Counted from the first letter of the stretch, positions 20,061-31,885 are shown. The stretch is 64,000 bases of DNA from Geodermatophilus obscurus (GCF_900143215.1 NZ_FRDM01000016.1:1-64000), one strand, 5' to 3'. The notes: generated by a model from the sequence alone, not told the origin. Program-made: numbers and translations.

Positions 20061-22436
20061 TCAGCCTGGCGTGTTCCCCCGGCCGGCCACCGGGTCGGGC
20101 ACCGCACCGCGGACGGCGGCGCCCAGCGCGGTCTCCACCCGGGACCGCTGCTCGCTGCCGATCGGCTCCCCGGAGGGGTTGCAGACGTAGAAGTGGTCGG
20201 CGGCGTCGGCGCCGAGGGTCTCGATCCGCGCCGACGTGACGTCCAGGCCCTCGGTCGCCAGCGCCGCGGTCAGCCGGTAGAGCAGCCCGGCCCGGTCCCC
20301 CGCCCGGACCTCGACGATCCCGGTCGCGTCGCCGGTCACCTCGCCGTTGTGCCAGGAGATCCGCGGCGGCGTCGCCCGGGCGGCGTCCTGCCGGTAGTCG
20401 GCCTCCCGCTGCCGGAGCCGCTCGGCCAGCGGCAGCGTGCCCTCCAGGGCCGCCCGCACGGCGTCAGCCAGGATCGAGGCCACCGGCGCCCGCCCGAACC
20501 GCGGCCGGACGGCGAAGACCGCCGTGGCCCGGTCCCCCACGACGTTGACCTTGGCCGCGCGCACGTCGAGCTGGTTGAGCGCCAGCACCCCGGCCAGCTG
20601 GCTGAACAGGCCGTGCCGGTCGGGGCCGACGATGGTCACCTGCTGGCCGTCGGCGACGTCCTGCACGCCGACGGAGATGCCCCCGGCCGCGTCGGCCGGA
20701 GCCTCCGTGCTGACCTGCGGCTGCCCCGGGTGCAGGACCGGCTCGGGCTCCGGCACCGGGGTGCCGCCCAGCCGCGCCTGCACGCGGGCGACCAGCGCGG
20801 CGACCAGGTGCGCCTTCCACGGCGACCACGCCGAGGAACTGGTCGCGGCGCCGTCGGCCTGGGCCAGGGCGTGCAGCAGCTGCAGCAGCGCGGGGTCGGA
20901 GCCGATGGTCGCGGCCACCCGGTCGATGGTGGCCGGGTCGTCGATGTCGCGCCGGGTGGCCGTGTCGGGCAGCAGGAGGTGGTGACGCACCATCGCGGCC
21001 AGCGTGGCGACGTCGGCCGCGGAGAAGCCCATCCGGGTGGCGATCCGCGCCGCGATCGGCTCGCCGACCTCGCTGTGGTCGCCGGGCCAGCCCTTGCCGA
21101 TGTCGTGCAGCAGCGCGCCGACCAGCAGCAGGTCGGGCCGGTCGACGTCCCGGGTGAGCTCGGCGGCGGCCGTGGCGGCCTCGACCAGGTGCCGGTCGAC
21201 GGTGAACCGGTGCCAGGGGTGGCGCTGCGGCAGCGAGCGGATCCGGTCCCACTCCGGGAGGAGCCGGGACAGCAGCCCCTCCTGGTCCAGCTGCTCGAGC
21301 ACCGCCACCGCGGCCCGGCCGCTGGCCAGCAGCCGCAGGAACGACCAGCGCACCTCCGCGGGCCACGGTTCGGGCACCGGCGGGGAGTGCACGGCCAGCA
21401 CCTTGAGCGTGTACGGGGACAGCAGCAGGTCCTCCCGCGCCGCGGCGGCCGCGCCGCGCAGCACCAGGCCGGGGTCGGCGGCCGGGCGCGCATCACGGGC
21501 CAGCACCACCTCGTCGCCCTGGCGGACGACGCCCTCGGCCAGCGGCTCCCGGTGCACCCGGCGGTAGCGGCCGCGGGGGCGGCGGACCAGCGCGGCCTCC
21601 ACCCGCCGCCACGTCTCGTCGGCGACGAAGGCCAGCCGGCGCCCCGCCAGGCTCACCTCGCGCAGCAGCGCGTCCTCGTCGGGCAGGCCGAGCGCGACGG
21701 CGACCGGGCGCTGCTCCTGCCGGACCAGCACGTCCGACGGCCGGCCCGCGCGCCGGCGCAGCTCGTCGCGGACGTCGAGCAGGAACGCGTAGGCCTGCTC
21801 GACCTCGGCGCTCGGCTCGTCGGCCAGCTGCGCGGCCGCGACCGCACGCAGCACCTGGCCCTCCCGGAGAGCGCCGTAGGCCTCCTTGAGGTCGGGCTCG
21901 AGGAGGAAGGCCAGCTCGCCGACCTGCCGGGCGCGGCCGCGGCGCAGGTCGCGCAGCTGGGGCAGCAGCCGGGACGCCGACTGCCGCCAGCTGCCGAGGG
22001 TGGCGGTGCGCAGCGCGGCGGCGAGCCCGGCGTCCCCGGCGACGAAGCGGACGTCGAGGAGCCCCAGCCCGGCCTTGACGTCGGTGGAGGCGACGCCGAC
22101 CGCCTCGGGCACCGTGCGCACCGAGTGGTCCAGGCGCAGCCCGGCGTCCCAGATCGGGTACCAGACGGCGTCGGCGAGGGCGGCGATCTCCGGGCGCCCC
22201 TCGTGGACGAGGACCAGGTCGAGGTCACCGTGCGGCGGCGGCTCCCGGCGGCCCAGGCTGCCCACCGCCACCAGCGCGACGCCGTCGGGGCCGGTGCGCG
22301 GTGGCGGACCACCTCGTCGCGACCGCGGTGGCGGGGTGCCCGCGACCGCCTCGTCCAGGAGGCCGGCGAGCCAGGTGTCGAGCACCTCGCTGCGCTCGGC
22401 CCGCGGCAGTGCGGGCAGCGACCCGGTGTCCAGCAC
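20061..22436 (-). CDS. glnD: [Protein-PII] nucleotidyltransferase/hydrolase GlnD
   Basis: 791 residues. GlnD senses glutamine and modifies PII; in actinobacteria such as Streptomyces and Corynebacterium it adenylylates rather than uridylylates. The nucleotidyltransferase motif is GSLGR (59-63) with DLDLVL (71-76). An HD phosphohydrolase domain follows (VGALLHDIGKGWPGDHSEVG, then MVRHHLLLPDTATRRD). Two ACT domains close the protein (VTIVGPDRHGLFSQLAGVLA and VEVRAGDRAGLLYRLTAALA) as glutamine sensors. GTG 22436 is preferred because GGAGCGAGGGGGAGAC precedes it; the open frame reaches 22538 but that part overlaps an intergenic repeat. Third gene of the amtB-glnB-glnD group. Confidence 0.95.
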   Translation of the reverse strand: MLDTGSLPALPRAERSEVLDTWLAGLLDEAVAGTPPPRSRRGGPPPRTGPDGVALVAVGSLGRREPPPHGDLDLVLVHEGRPEIAALADAVWYPIWDAGLRLDHSVRTVPEAVGVASTDVKAGLGLLDVRFVAGDAGLAAALRTATLGSWRQSASRLLPQLRDLRRGRARQVGELAFLLEPDLKEAYGALREGQVLRAVAAAQLADEPSAEVEQAYAFLLDVRDELRRRAGRPSDVLVRQEQRPVAVALGLPDEDALLREVSLAGRRLAFVADETWRRVEAALVRRPRGRYRRVHREPLAEGVVRQGDEVVLARDARPAADPGLVLRGAAAAAREDLLLSPYTLKVLAVHSPPVPEPWPAEVRWSFLRLLASGRAAVAVLEQLDQEGLLSRLLPEWDRIRSLPQRHPWHRFTVDRHLVEAATAAAELTRDVDRPDLLLVGALLHDIGKGWPGDHSEVGEPIAARIATRMGFSAADVATLAAMVRHHLLLPDTATRRDIDDPATIDRVAATIGSDPALLQLLHALAQADGAATSSSAWSPWKAHLVAALVARVQARLGGTPVPEPEPVLHPGQPQVSTEAPADAAGGISVGVQDVADGQQVTIVGPDRHGLFSQLAGVLALNQLDVRAAKVNVVGDRATAVFAVRPRFGRAPVASILADAVRAALEGTLPLAERLRQREADYRQDAARATPPRISWHNGEVTGDATGIVEVRAGDRAGLLYRLTAALATEGLDVTSARIETLGADAADHFYVCNPSGEPIGSEQRSRVETALGAAVRGAVPDPVAGRGNTPG

Positions 22437-22518
22437 GTCTCCCCCTCGCTCCTTCGAGAACTCCGGTGGAACGGCGTCGGCCGGGGCGGCAGGTGCTCGA
22501 CCCGCCACCCCGGCCGTT

Positions 22519-22575
22519 GAAGGACCCCCTGCCCCCACGGCTCGCGAGCTCGCCGCGGGCCCCTGCAGGGGGCCG
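22519..22575. repeat. GC-rich intergenic hairpin repeat, copy 4
   Basis: Between glnB and glnD. On the plus strand it reads AAGGACCCCCTGCCCCCACG, then CTCGCGAGCTCGCCGCGGG, then CCCCTGCAGGGGGCC. The outer arms (GGACCCCCTGC and GCAGGGGGCC) pair around the inner GCGAGCTCGC. It separates glnD from glnB, so it may reduce read-through into glnD. Confidence 0.75.
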
Positions 22576-22579
22576 GGTC

Positions 22580-25355
<2,776 letters not shown>

Positions 25356-25359
<4 letters not shown>

Positions 25360-25682
25360 GCACGGCGAGGCGCGGCCGCAACCTCTGGGTCGTCGGCCTG
25401 GCCGTCGCCCTCGTCGTCGCCGGGGTCGTCAGCTGGTACGCCAGCGCCGCCCCCGACGGGCTGGAGTGGGCCGCCGAGCAGGCCGGCTTCCTCGACACCG
25501 CCGAGGACAGCGCGGCCGCGGCCTCGCCGCTGGCCGACTACGGCGTCTCCGGCGTCGGCTCCGAGCGGCTCTCCGGTGGGCTGGCCGGTGTCGTCGGCGT
25601 CCTGGTGACCCTGCTGCTCGCCGGGGGCCTCGCGCTGCTGCTGCGCCACCGCAGCCGGGACGCCGCGACCGCGGAGGACTGA
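25356..25682 (+). CDS. PDGLE-domain protein, CbiN/NikN-like component
   Basis: 108 residues with two membrane helices: an N-terminal one (about 9-26, WVVGLAVALVVAGVVSWY) and one near the C-terminus (VVGVLVTLLLAGGLALLL). Between them is the periplasmic PDGLEWAAEQAGF motif that defines the accessory N subunit of cobalt/nickel ECF transporters, needed for metal loading of the M subunit. GTG overlaps the cbiM stop by four bases. Confidence 0.9.
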
Positions 25683-25683
25683 C

Positions 25684-26466
25684 GTGGCGGCGGTGCACGG
25701 CGGCGTCCTGGGGGCCGCGTACCTCGCCGGGGACAGCCCGGTGCACCGGCTGGAGCCGCATCTGAAGCTCGTCGCCGTCCTCGGCTTCGCGCTGGTCGTG
25801 GTGGCCACCCCCGTGCACGCCGCCTGGTCGTGGCCGGCCTACGGCGGGTACCTGGCGCTGGTGCTGCTCGCCGCCGCGGTCGCCGGCGTGGGACCGGCCC
25901 GGCTGGTCCGGGGGCTCGCGATCGAGGTCCCCTTCGTGCTGTTCGCCCTGTTGCTGCCCTTCGTGGCGCAGGGGCCACGGGTGGAGGTCGCCGGCATCGC
26001 GGTCTCCCAGAGCGGTCTGGTCGCCGCCGGCGGGCTGCTGGCCAAGGCGACGCTGTCGGTGCTCGCCGCCGTCGTCCTCTCCGCCAGCACCGAACCCCGG
26101 GCGCTGCTGGCCGGACTCGAGCGGCTGCGGCTGCCCTCGCTGCTCGTGCAGATCCTGATGTTCATGATCCGGTACGCCGACGTCGTCGGCGGCGAGCTGC
26201 AGCGGATGCGCGTGGCGCGGGAGTCCCGTGGGTTCCGGGGTCGCAACCTCGGTGCGCTGCGAGTGCTCGGCCCGGCCGCGGGGTCGCTGTTCATCCGCTC
26301 CTACGAGCGCGGGGAGCGGGTGCACCTGGCGATGCTGTCCCGCGGCTACACCGGCCGGATGCCGGGCGGACCGGTCGCGCCGGTGCCCGTGCGGGCGTGG
26401 CTGACCGCCCTCCTCCTCCCGCTGGGCGCGGCCGCCGTCCTGGTGACGGGTCTCCTCCTCGGGTGA
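25684..26466 (+). CDS. cbiQ: ECF transporter transmembrane component CbiQ
   Basis: 260 residues. This T-component links the S-component to the ATPases. It has a hydrophobic N-terminal half, a cytoplasmic section with the two Ala-Arg-Gly-like coupling motifs (here MRVARESRGFRGRNL and LAMLSRGYTGRMPG) and a final membrane helix (LTALLLPLGAAAVLVTGLLL). DSPVHRLEPHLKLVAVLG is the typical family start. One base separates it from the N component, and its stop overlaps the ATPase start. Confidence 0.93.
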   Translation: MAAVHGGVLGAAYLAGDSPVHRLEPHLKLVAVLGFALVVVATPVHAAWSWPAYGGYLALVLLAAAVAGVGPARLVRGLAIEVPFVLFALLLPFVAQGPRVEVAGIAVSQSGLVAAGGLLAKATLSVLAAVVLSASTEPRALLAGLERLRLPSLLVQILMFMIRYADVVGGELQRMRVARESRGFRGRNLGALRVLGPAAGSLFIRSYERGERVHLAMLSRGYTGRMPGGPVAPVPVRAWLTALLLPLGAAAVLVTGLLLG

Positions 26467-27245
26467 CCACCGCCGACTGCGAGGCGCCCTCGCTCCTCGT
26501 CGAGGACCTCGCCTTCGCCTACCCCGACGGGCACCAGGCGCTCTACGGCGTCGACCTGCGCGTCGAGCGGGGCGAACGGGTGGCACTGCTGGGCCCCAAC
26601 GGCGCGGGCAAGACCACGCTGGTGCTGCACCTCAACGGCATCCTGACCGGCGGGCGCGGCAGCGTGCACGTGGCCGGCCTGCCGGTCGACCGGCGGAACC
26701 TGCAGGAGGTCCGGCGGCGGGTGGGCATCGTCTTCCAGGACCCCGACGACCAGCTGTTCATGCCTACCGTCGGCGAGGACGTCGCGTTCGGCCCGCGCAA
26801 CCTCGGCCTGCCCGAGCCCGAGGTGCAGGCGCGGGTGGCCGCCGCGCTGGCGCAGGTCGGCATGACCGGGGCCGCCGACCGGCCGCCGCACCACCTGTCC
26901 TTCGGCCAGCGGCGGCGGGTCGCCGTCGCGACGGTGCTGTCGATGCACCCGGAGGTCCTGGTGCTCGACGAGCCGTCCTCCAACCTCGACCCCGCCGGAC
27001 GGCGGGAGCTGGCCGAGGTGCTCGAGTCGCTGCCGGTGACGGTGCTGATGGTGACCCACGACCTGCCCTACGCGGTGCAGCTGTGCCCGCGTTCGGTGGT
27101 CCTGGACGGCGGGGTCGTGGTGGCCGACGGGTCGACCCGGGAGCTGCTCGCCGACGCCGAGCTGCTCGCCCGTCACCGGCTGGAGCTGCCCTACGGGTTC
27201 GACCCGCGCACCGTGCCCGACCGGGCTCCGGCCCGACGGGACTGA
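26463..27245 (+). CDS. cbiO: ECF transporter ATP-binding protein CbiO
   Basis: 260 residues. It powers the transporter as a homodimer. Walker A GPNGAGKT (44-51), Q-loop VFQDPDDQLFMPTV, signature LSFGQRRRVAVA (the LSFGQ form is usual in ECF ATPases), Walker B VLVLDEPSSNLD and switch VTHDLPYA are all intact. GTG overlaps the cbiQ stop by four bases. Only one ATPase is present, as in CbiMNQO and NikMNQO systems. Confidence 0.95.
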   Translation: MTTADCEAPSLLVEDLAFAYPDGHQALYGVDLRVERGERVALLGPNGAGKTTLVLHLNGILTGGRGSVHVAGLPVDRRNLQEVRRRVGIVFQDPDDQLFMPTVGEDVAFGPRNLGLPEPEVQARVAAALAQVGMTGAADRPPHHLSFGQRRRVAVATVLSMHPEVLVLDEPSSNLDPAGRRELAEVLESLPVTVLMVTHDLPYAVQLCPRSVVLDGGVVVADGSTRELLADAELLARHRLELPYGFDPRTVPDRAPARRD

Positions 27246-27248
27246 CCG

Positions 27249-27647
27249 GTGGACGACGACCTGGTCGCGCTGCGCGCCTCCTGCGACCGGTTCCTGAGCA
27301 GCCACGGCGAGCGGGCGGGCGACCTGCTGGCCACCGTCCCGGCGGACACGGCGCTGGACCGCTACGGCGAGGGTGGCGTGGTCGCCGACCTGGAGGCGGA
27401 GGTGGCCGGGGTGCTCGGCCTGCCGGCGGCCGTGTACCTGCCCAGCGGCGTGATGGCCCAGCAGGCGGTGCTGCGGGTGCACGCCGACCGGCGCGGACGG
27501 CGCACCGTGCTGCCCCACCCCGAGTCCCACCTGGCCCGGCACGAGGAGCAGGCGCCCGAGCGGCTGCACGGCCTGTCCGTCGGCGACGCGACGATGGCGC
27601 TCCGCGACGACGAGGTGCGCACCGCGGTGGCGGCACTCGGACGTTGA
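27249..27647 (+). pseudogene. Truncated threonine-aldolase-like (beta-eliminating lyase) fragment
   Basis: 132 residues, starting GTG three bases after cbiO stops. The text FLSSHGERAGDL, LDRYGEGGVVADLEAEVAGV, LPAAVYLPSGVMAQQAV and HPESHLARHEEQAPERLHGL matches the N-terminal third of the threonine-aldolase/tryptophanase-like PLP fold, where full proteins run about 340-380 residues. The sequence then diverges (VGDATMALRDDEVRTAVAAL) and stops just before an intergenic repeat. The lysine that holds PLP, the large-domain core and the small domain are absent, so it cannot be an active aldolase. Most likely a 3-prime deletion at the repeat; a short functional peptide is a weaker alternative. Confidence 0.7.
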
Positions 27648-27660
27648 CCCGGCGTCGACC

Positions 27661-27780
27661 GGCCCGCTGCAGGACCCCGCAGGCCTTTCCCGGGCCCCGC
27701 CGGCCCCCTGCAGGGTCCCGCCGCGAGCCTGCGAGCGGCGAGGGGCAGGGGGTCCTTCCTCGAGGCGTGGGGGTCCTTCC
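27661..27780. repeat. GC-rich intergenic hairpin repeat, copy 5
   Basis: Between the truncated lyase and the convergent ftsY. The core (27698-27759) has CCGGCCCCCTGCAGGGTCCC, GCGAGCCTGCGAGCGGCGAG and GGGGCAGGGGGTCCTTCCTC, closely similar to copy 1 at 8779-8836. A second GGGGGTCCTTCCTC follows directly. In this convergent spot it could act as a two-way terminator. Confidence 0.75.
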
Positions 27781-29007
27781 TCAGTCGGCTCCGCCGACCA
27801 GCGCCTCGGCGAACGCCTCGGGCTCGAAGGGCGCCAGGTCGTCGGCGCCCTCCCCCAGCCCGACGAGCTTGACCGGGATGCCGAGCTCGCGCTGCACGGA
27901 GACGACGATGCCGCCCTTGGCGGTGCCGTCGAGCTTGGTGAGGACGACGCCGGTGACGGTCACCGCCTCGGTGAACACCCGGGCCTGCACGACGCCGTTC
28001 TGGCCGGTCGTCGCGTCGAGGACCAGCAGCACCTCGGTCACCGGCGCCACCTTCTCGACGACCCGCTTGATCTTGCCGAGCTCGTCCATCAGGCCGCCCT
28101 TGGTGTGCAGCCGGCCGGCGGTGTCGATCACGACGGTGTCGACCTCGCCCTCGATCCCGGTGCGCGCCGCGTCGAAGGCGACCGACGCCGGATCCGCTCC
28201 CTCCCGGCCGCGCACGGTGAGGACGCCGACCCGCTCGCCCCAGGTCTCCAGCTGGTCGGCCGCGGCGGCGCGGAAGGTGTCGGCGGCCCCCAGGACGACG
28301 CTCTTGCCGTCGCCCACCAGGACGCGGGCGATCTTGCCGACCGTCGTGGTCTTGCCGGCGCCGTTGACGCCGACGACCAGGGCGATCCCCGGCCGGCCGT
28401 CGTGCCGGTCCACGCCCAGCGAGCGGTCGAGGTCGGGACCGAGGACGGCGGTGAGCTCCCGGACCAGCAGCCGGCGCAGCTCCGGGCCGGACGCGGTGGC
28501 CAGCACCAACGACTGGGTGCGCAGCCGGTCGACGATCTGCTGGGTGGCGGCCACGCCGACGTCGGCCGCGAGCAGGGTGTCCTCGACCTCCTCCCAGTCG
28601 TCCTCGGTGAGCCGCTCGCGGGCGAGCACGGTGAGCAGGCCGCGCCCCAGGTTCGACTGCGAGCGGGCCAGTCGCGACCGCAGCCGCACCAGCCGGCCGG
28701 CCGAGGGCGGCGGGGTTTCGAAGACCAGGCCCGGCTCGGGCTCGGCCGGTGGGAGCACGACGTCCGGTGGCGCCTCCGGCGAGACGGCGTCCGGCTCGGC
28801 CGTCGTCCCCATCCCGCTGGCCGTCGCCCCCGACGGCCGTGGCGGCGCCTTCGTCTCCGGTGTCGGCGGGCGCGGCCGGGTGAGCGTGGTGCCGGTGGCG
28901 GCGTCGTCGTCCAGCCGGGTGGTCCGCCGGCCGCGACCGACGAGCAGGCTGACCCCGAGGACCAGCCCGACGAGCAGGATCGCGATCGCGATCAGCACGA
29001 ACTCCAT
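27781..29007 (-). CDS. ftsY: Signal recognition particle receptor FtsY
   Basis: 408 residues. FtsY docks SRP-ribosome complexes at the membrane. An N-terminal hydrophobic helix (about 3-23, FVLIAIAILLVGLVLGVSLL) anchors it directly, as in actinobacteria, and an acidic/Pro-rich linker precedes the N domain (about 110-190). The G domain has VVGVNGAGKTTTVGKIARVL, DTFRAAAADQLE, VVIDTAGRLHTKGGLMDEL and TKLDGTAKGGIVVS, and ends VGLGEGADDLAPFEPEAFAEAL. Complete and normal. Confidence 0.97.
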   Translation of the reverse strand: MEFVLIAIAILLVGLVLGVSLLVGRGRRTTRLDDDAATGTTLTRPRPPTPETKAPPRPSGATASGMGTTAEPDAVSPEAPPDVVLPPAEPEPGLVFETPPPSAGRLVRLRSRLARSQSNLGRGLLTVLARERLTEDDWEEVEDTLLAADVGVAATQQIVDRLRTQSLVLATASGPELRRLLVRELTAVLGPDLDRSLGVDRHDGRPGIALVVGVNGAGKTTTVGKIARVLVGDGKSVVLGAADTFRAAAADQLETWGERVGVLTVRGREGADPASVAFDAARTGIEGEVDTVVIDTAGRLHTKGGLMDELGKIKRVVEKVAPVTEVLLVLDATTGQNGVVQARVFTEAVTVTGVVLTKLDGTAKGGIVVSVQRELGIPVKLVGLGEGADDLAPFEPEAFAEALVGGAD

Positions 29008-29078
29008 GGCCCTCAGTCTCCCAGCACCCGTGACGCAGGTCCGTGCGGAACCCTCGCGAGTGAGCCACCCTGGGCGGC

Positions 29079-30758
29079 ATGCCGCTGCCCGGCCGGGAGA
29101 ACCCGGTCCTCCTCCTCGGTCCCCTGCTGCGGCACGTCGACCCGGTGTCGGCCACCGTGTGGGTGGAGACCGACCGGCCGTGCGAGGTGGAGGTGCTCGG
29201 CCGCCGCGCCCGCACCTTCGCCGTGAGCGGCCACCACTACGCCCTGGTCGTCGTCGAGGGGCTGGAGCCGGGCAGCACCACGCCCTACGAGGTGCGCCTG
29301 GACGGCGAGCAGGTGTGGCCGGAGGCCTCGTCCACCTTCCCGCCCATCCGCATCCGGACGCCCGGCCGGCCCGGGCCGTTCACCATCGCCTTCGGCTCCT
29401 GCCGCTACGCCACCCCGAGCACCGTCGACGCCGACGAGGGCATCCCGCCCGACGCGCTGGACACCTACGCCGCGCGGCTGACCGGCCAGCCCGAGGACAC
29501 CTGGCCCGACGCGCTGGTGCTGCTCGGCGACCAGGTCTACGCCGACGAGCTCACCCACGCGACCCGCCAGTGGCTCTCCCTGCGCCGGCAGCGACCGACC
29601 CCGCAGGACGCCCAGGTCGACGACTTCGAGGAGTACACCCGGCTCTACGCCGAGTCCTGGAGCGACCCCCAGGTGCGCTGGCTGCTGTCGACCGTGCCGT
29701 CGTCGATGATCTTCGACGACCACGAGATGATCGACGACTGGAACACCTCCGCCGCCTGGCGCCGCAAGGTGACCGGGCAGGACTGGTGGACCCGCCGGAT
29801 CTGCGGGGGCCTGGTCAGCTATTGGGTCTACCAGCACCTGGGCAACCTCAGCCCGCAGGAGCTGGCCGACGACGAGACCTGGCGGGCGGTGCAGGAGCAC
29901 CGGGACGACGCCGAGCCGGTGCTGCAGGCCATGGCCGAGGCCGCCGACCGCGACCCCCGCTCGGTCCGCTGGAGCTACGTGCGGCACTGGGGCGAGGCGC
30001 GGATGATCATGATCGACAGCCGCGCCGGCCGGGTGCTGGAGGAGTCCGCCCGCGGGATGCTCGACGAGGACGAGTTCGCCTGGGTGGAGGCGGCGATGCG
30101 CCGCGCCGTCGACGAGGGGGTCGAGCACCTGGTGCTGGGCACCTCGCTCCCCTGGCTGCTGCCGCACGCCATCCACCAGGTGGAGCGGTGGAACGAGACG
30201 CTCGTCCGGCGGCACCTGCGCCGTCCGCTGGGCTGGGTCTCCGAGCAGCTGCGGCAGGCCGCCGACCTGGAGCACTGGGCCGCCTTCGGCGACTCCTTCG
30301 AGCGGCTGGGCCGTGCCCTCGTCGGGCTGGCCCGGGGCGAGCAGGGCCGGGCGCCGGCGACCGCGCTGGTGCTCTCCGGCGACGTCCACCACGCCTACGC
30401 CGCCGAGCTGGTGCAGCCCGCCGACCTGAGCACCCGGGTGCACCAGCTGACCGTGTCCCCGCTGCACAACCAGGCGCCGCACCCGATCAAGGTCGGCTTC
30501 CGGATCGGCTGGAGCCAGTGGGCCCGGCGGCTGACGACGGGGCTGTCCCGGCTCGCCCGTGTGCGTCCGTCCGAGCTGGACTGGACCAAGCTGGCGGGGC
30601 CCTACTTCGGGAACCAGCTCGGCGAGCTGGTGCTGCACGACCGCGACGCCTCGTTCCGGCTGTTCGTCACCGACCGGGACGACGAGGGCCAGGAGCGGCT
30701 GCGGCTGGTCGTCGACCTGCCGCTGTCGAACCCGGTCCCCGCGGAGGTGACAGGCTGA
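29079..30758 (+). CDS. PhoD-like metallophosphatase
   Basis: 559 residues. Alkaline phosphatase D-type phosphoesterases use a binuclear metal site on phosphodiesters or monoesters. An N-terminal beta-sandwich (about 1-95) precedes the metallophosphatase core with FTIAFGSCRYA, the metal ligand Asp in VLLGDQVYADE, SSMIFDDHEMIDDWN, the long SVRWSYVRHWGEARMIMIDSR stretch and VLSGDVHHAYAAEL. No signal peptide or Tat motif is seen, unlike classical secreted PhoD, so it probably works inside the cell; substrate unknown. Followed 82 bp later by an EEP-family hydrolase, which may be in the same transcript. Confidence 0.88.
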   Translation: MPLPGRENPVLLLGPLLRHVDPVSATVWVETDRPCEVEVLGRRARTFAVSGHHYALVVVEGLEPGSTTPYEVRLDGEQVWPEASSTFPPIRIRTPGRPGPFTIAFGSCRYATPSTVDADEGIPPDALDTYAARLTGQPEDTWPDALVLLGDQVYADELTHATRQWLSLRRQRPTPQDAQVDDFEEYTRLYAESWSDPQVRWLLSTVPSSMIFDDHEMIDDWNTSAAWRRKVTGQDWWTRRICGGLVSYWVYQHLGNLSPQELADDETWRAVQEHRDDAEPVLQAMAEAADRDPRSVRWSYVRHWGEARMIMIDSRAGRVLEESARGMLDEDEFAWVEAAMRRAVDEGVEHLVLGTSLPWLLPHAIHQVERWNETLVRRHLRRPLGWVSEQLRQAADLEHWAAFGDSFERLGRALVGLARGEQGRAPATALVLSGDVHHAYAAELVQPADLSTRVHQLTVSPLHNQAPHPIKVGFRIGWSQWARRLTTGLSRLARVRPSELDWTKLAGPYFGNQLGELVLHDRDASFRLFVTDRDDEGQERLRLVVDLPLSNPVPAEVTG

Positions 30759-30840
30759 CGCAGGCGAGCGAGCTTGCGAGCTGACCATGGGCACAGCAGC
30801 GCCCGCGAACGGAGCCGACGAGCGCCAGCGAGGAGGATTC

Positions 30841-31656
30841 GTGAGCGACCCCCTGGGCACGAGGCCCGCTCCCGGCCCCGACCAGCCGCCGGTCCCGGTC
30901 CGGCTGGTCACCTACAACACCCACCACGGCGTCGGGGACGACGGCCGCCACGACCTGCCCCGGCTCGCCACGGTGCTCGCGGCCGCGGACGCCGACCTCA
31001 TCTGCCTGCAGGAGGTGGACCGGTACTTCGGCGGGCGCAGCGAGGACGTCGACCAGGCCCTGCTGCTGTCCCGGGCGCTGGACATGCAACTGGCCTGGGG
31101 CCCGGCGATCGACGAGCCGCGCCGGGAGGAGGGGCTGCGCCGCCAGTACGGCAACGCGCTGCTGTCCCGGTTGCCCATCCTGGTCAGCGACGTGCACCCG
31201 CTGCCCGGCGGAGGCGAGCCGCGCAGCGCGCTGCGGACCATGGTCGAGCTCGACGGCGCCGCGCTGTGGGTGACGACCACCCACCTCTCCACCCGCTCGC
31301 CCGAGGAGCGCGCCGAGCAGATCGCCGCGATCGCGCAGCTGCACACCGAGTCGATGGAGACCGGCGTCCTCGTCGGGGACTTCAACGCCGATCCCCGGGC
31401 CCCTGAGCTGGCCCCGCTGACCGGGCGCTTCACCGACGCCTGGGAGCTGGCACCCGACCGCGAGGACCGGGCCGGCTGGCGGTTCTGGCAGGCCCGGCGC
31501 GGCGGGACGCACCCGGCCCGGCGTCCGCACCGGCGGATCGACCAGGTGTGGGTCTCCCCCGGGGTCGGCGTGACCCGCGCGCACGTCCTCGACGGCGCCG
31601 GCGCCTCCGACCACCTGCCGCTGGTCGTCGACCTCGAGGTCCGGTCGGGGGTCTGA
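30841..31656 (+). CDS. Endonuclease/exonuclease/phosphatase (EEP) family hydrolase
   Basis: 271 residues from GTG 30841, chosen because GAGGAGGATTC lies just before it; the open frame reaches 30787 but that stretch has no family match. EEP motifs are in order: VTYNTHHGVG, DLICLQEVDRYFGG, YGNALLSRLPI, LWVTTTHLSTRS, GVLVGDFNADP and the final GASDHLPLVVDL. Members range from DNases to phosphatidylinositol and sphingolipid phosphatases, so substrate is open. No signal peptide. Pairing with a PhoD-like phosphatase suggests a joint phosphoester-scavenging or lipid-turnover role, as inference. Confidence 0.88.
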   Translation: MSDPLGTRPAPGPDQPPVPVRLVTYNTHHGVGDDGRHDLPRLATVLAAADADLICLQEVDRYFGGRSEDVDQALLLSRALDMQLAWGPAIDEPRREEGLRRQYGNALLSRLPILVSDVHPLPGGGEPRSALRTMVELDGAALWVTTTHLSTRSPEERAEQIAAIAQLHTESMETGVLVGDFNADPRAPELAPLTGRFTDAWELAPDREDRAGWRFWQARRGGTHPARRPHRRIDQVWVSPGVGVTRAHVLDGAGASDHLPLVVDLEVRSGV

Positions 31657-31685
31657 GCTCGGCCGAGCTCGCGACGGCAGTCCGT

Positions 31686-31883
31686 TCACAGGGCGACGAG
31701 TTCGATGGCGTCGCTGATCACGCGAGCGAGACCGGGCTCTTGGTCGTCGAGGAGGAGTCCGGTCGTGTCGCGGACTGCGTCGCGGCGGACGGTCGTGGTG
31801 TCGTCGCACCTGACCACGCTCTCGAGCACGCTGAGCAGCTGGCGTTCCTCGCTGACCGGCCGCGCGTACGACGCACCTCAGAC
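31686..31883 (-). pseudogene. Possible C-terminal gene fragment downstream of the MmcQ/YjbR gene
   Basis: A minus-strand frame without a proper start reads ARPVSEERQLLSVLESVV, CDDTTTVRRDAVRDTTGLL and PGLARVISDAIELVAL, ending TGA 31686-31688. The pattern of paired amphipathic helices resembles the end of a HEAT-repeat-like protein. It begins directly after the stop of the MmcQ/YjbR gene and has only internal GTG codons, so it is probably a remnant. Weak support. Confidence 0.3.
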
Positions 31884-31885
31884 GT

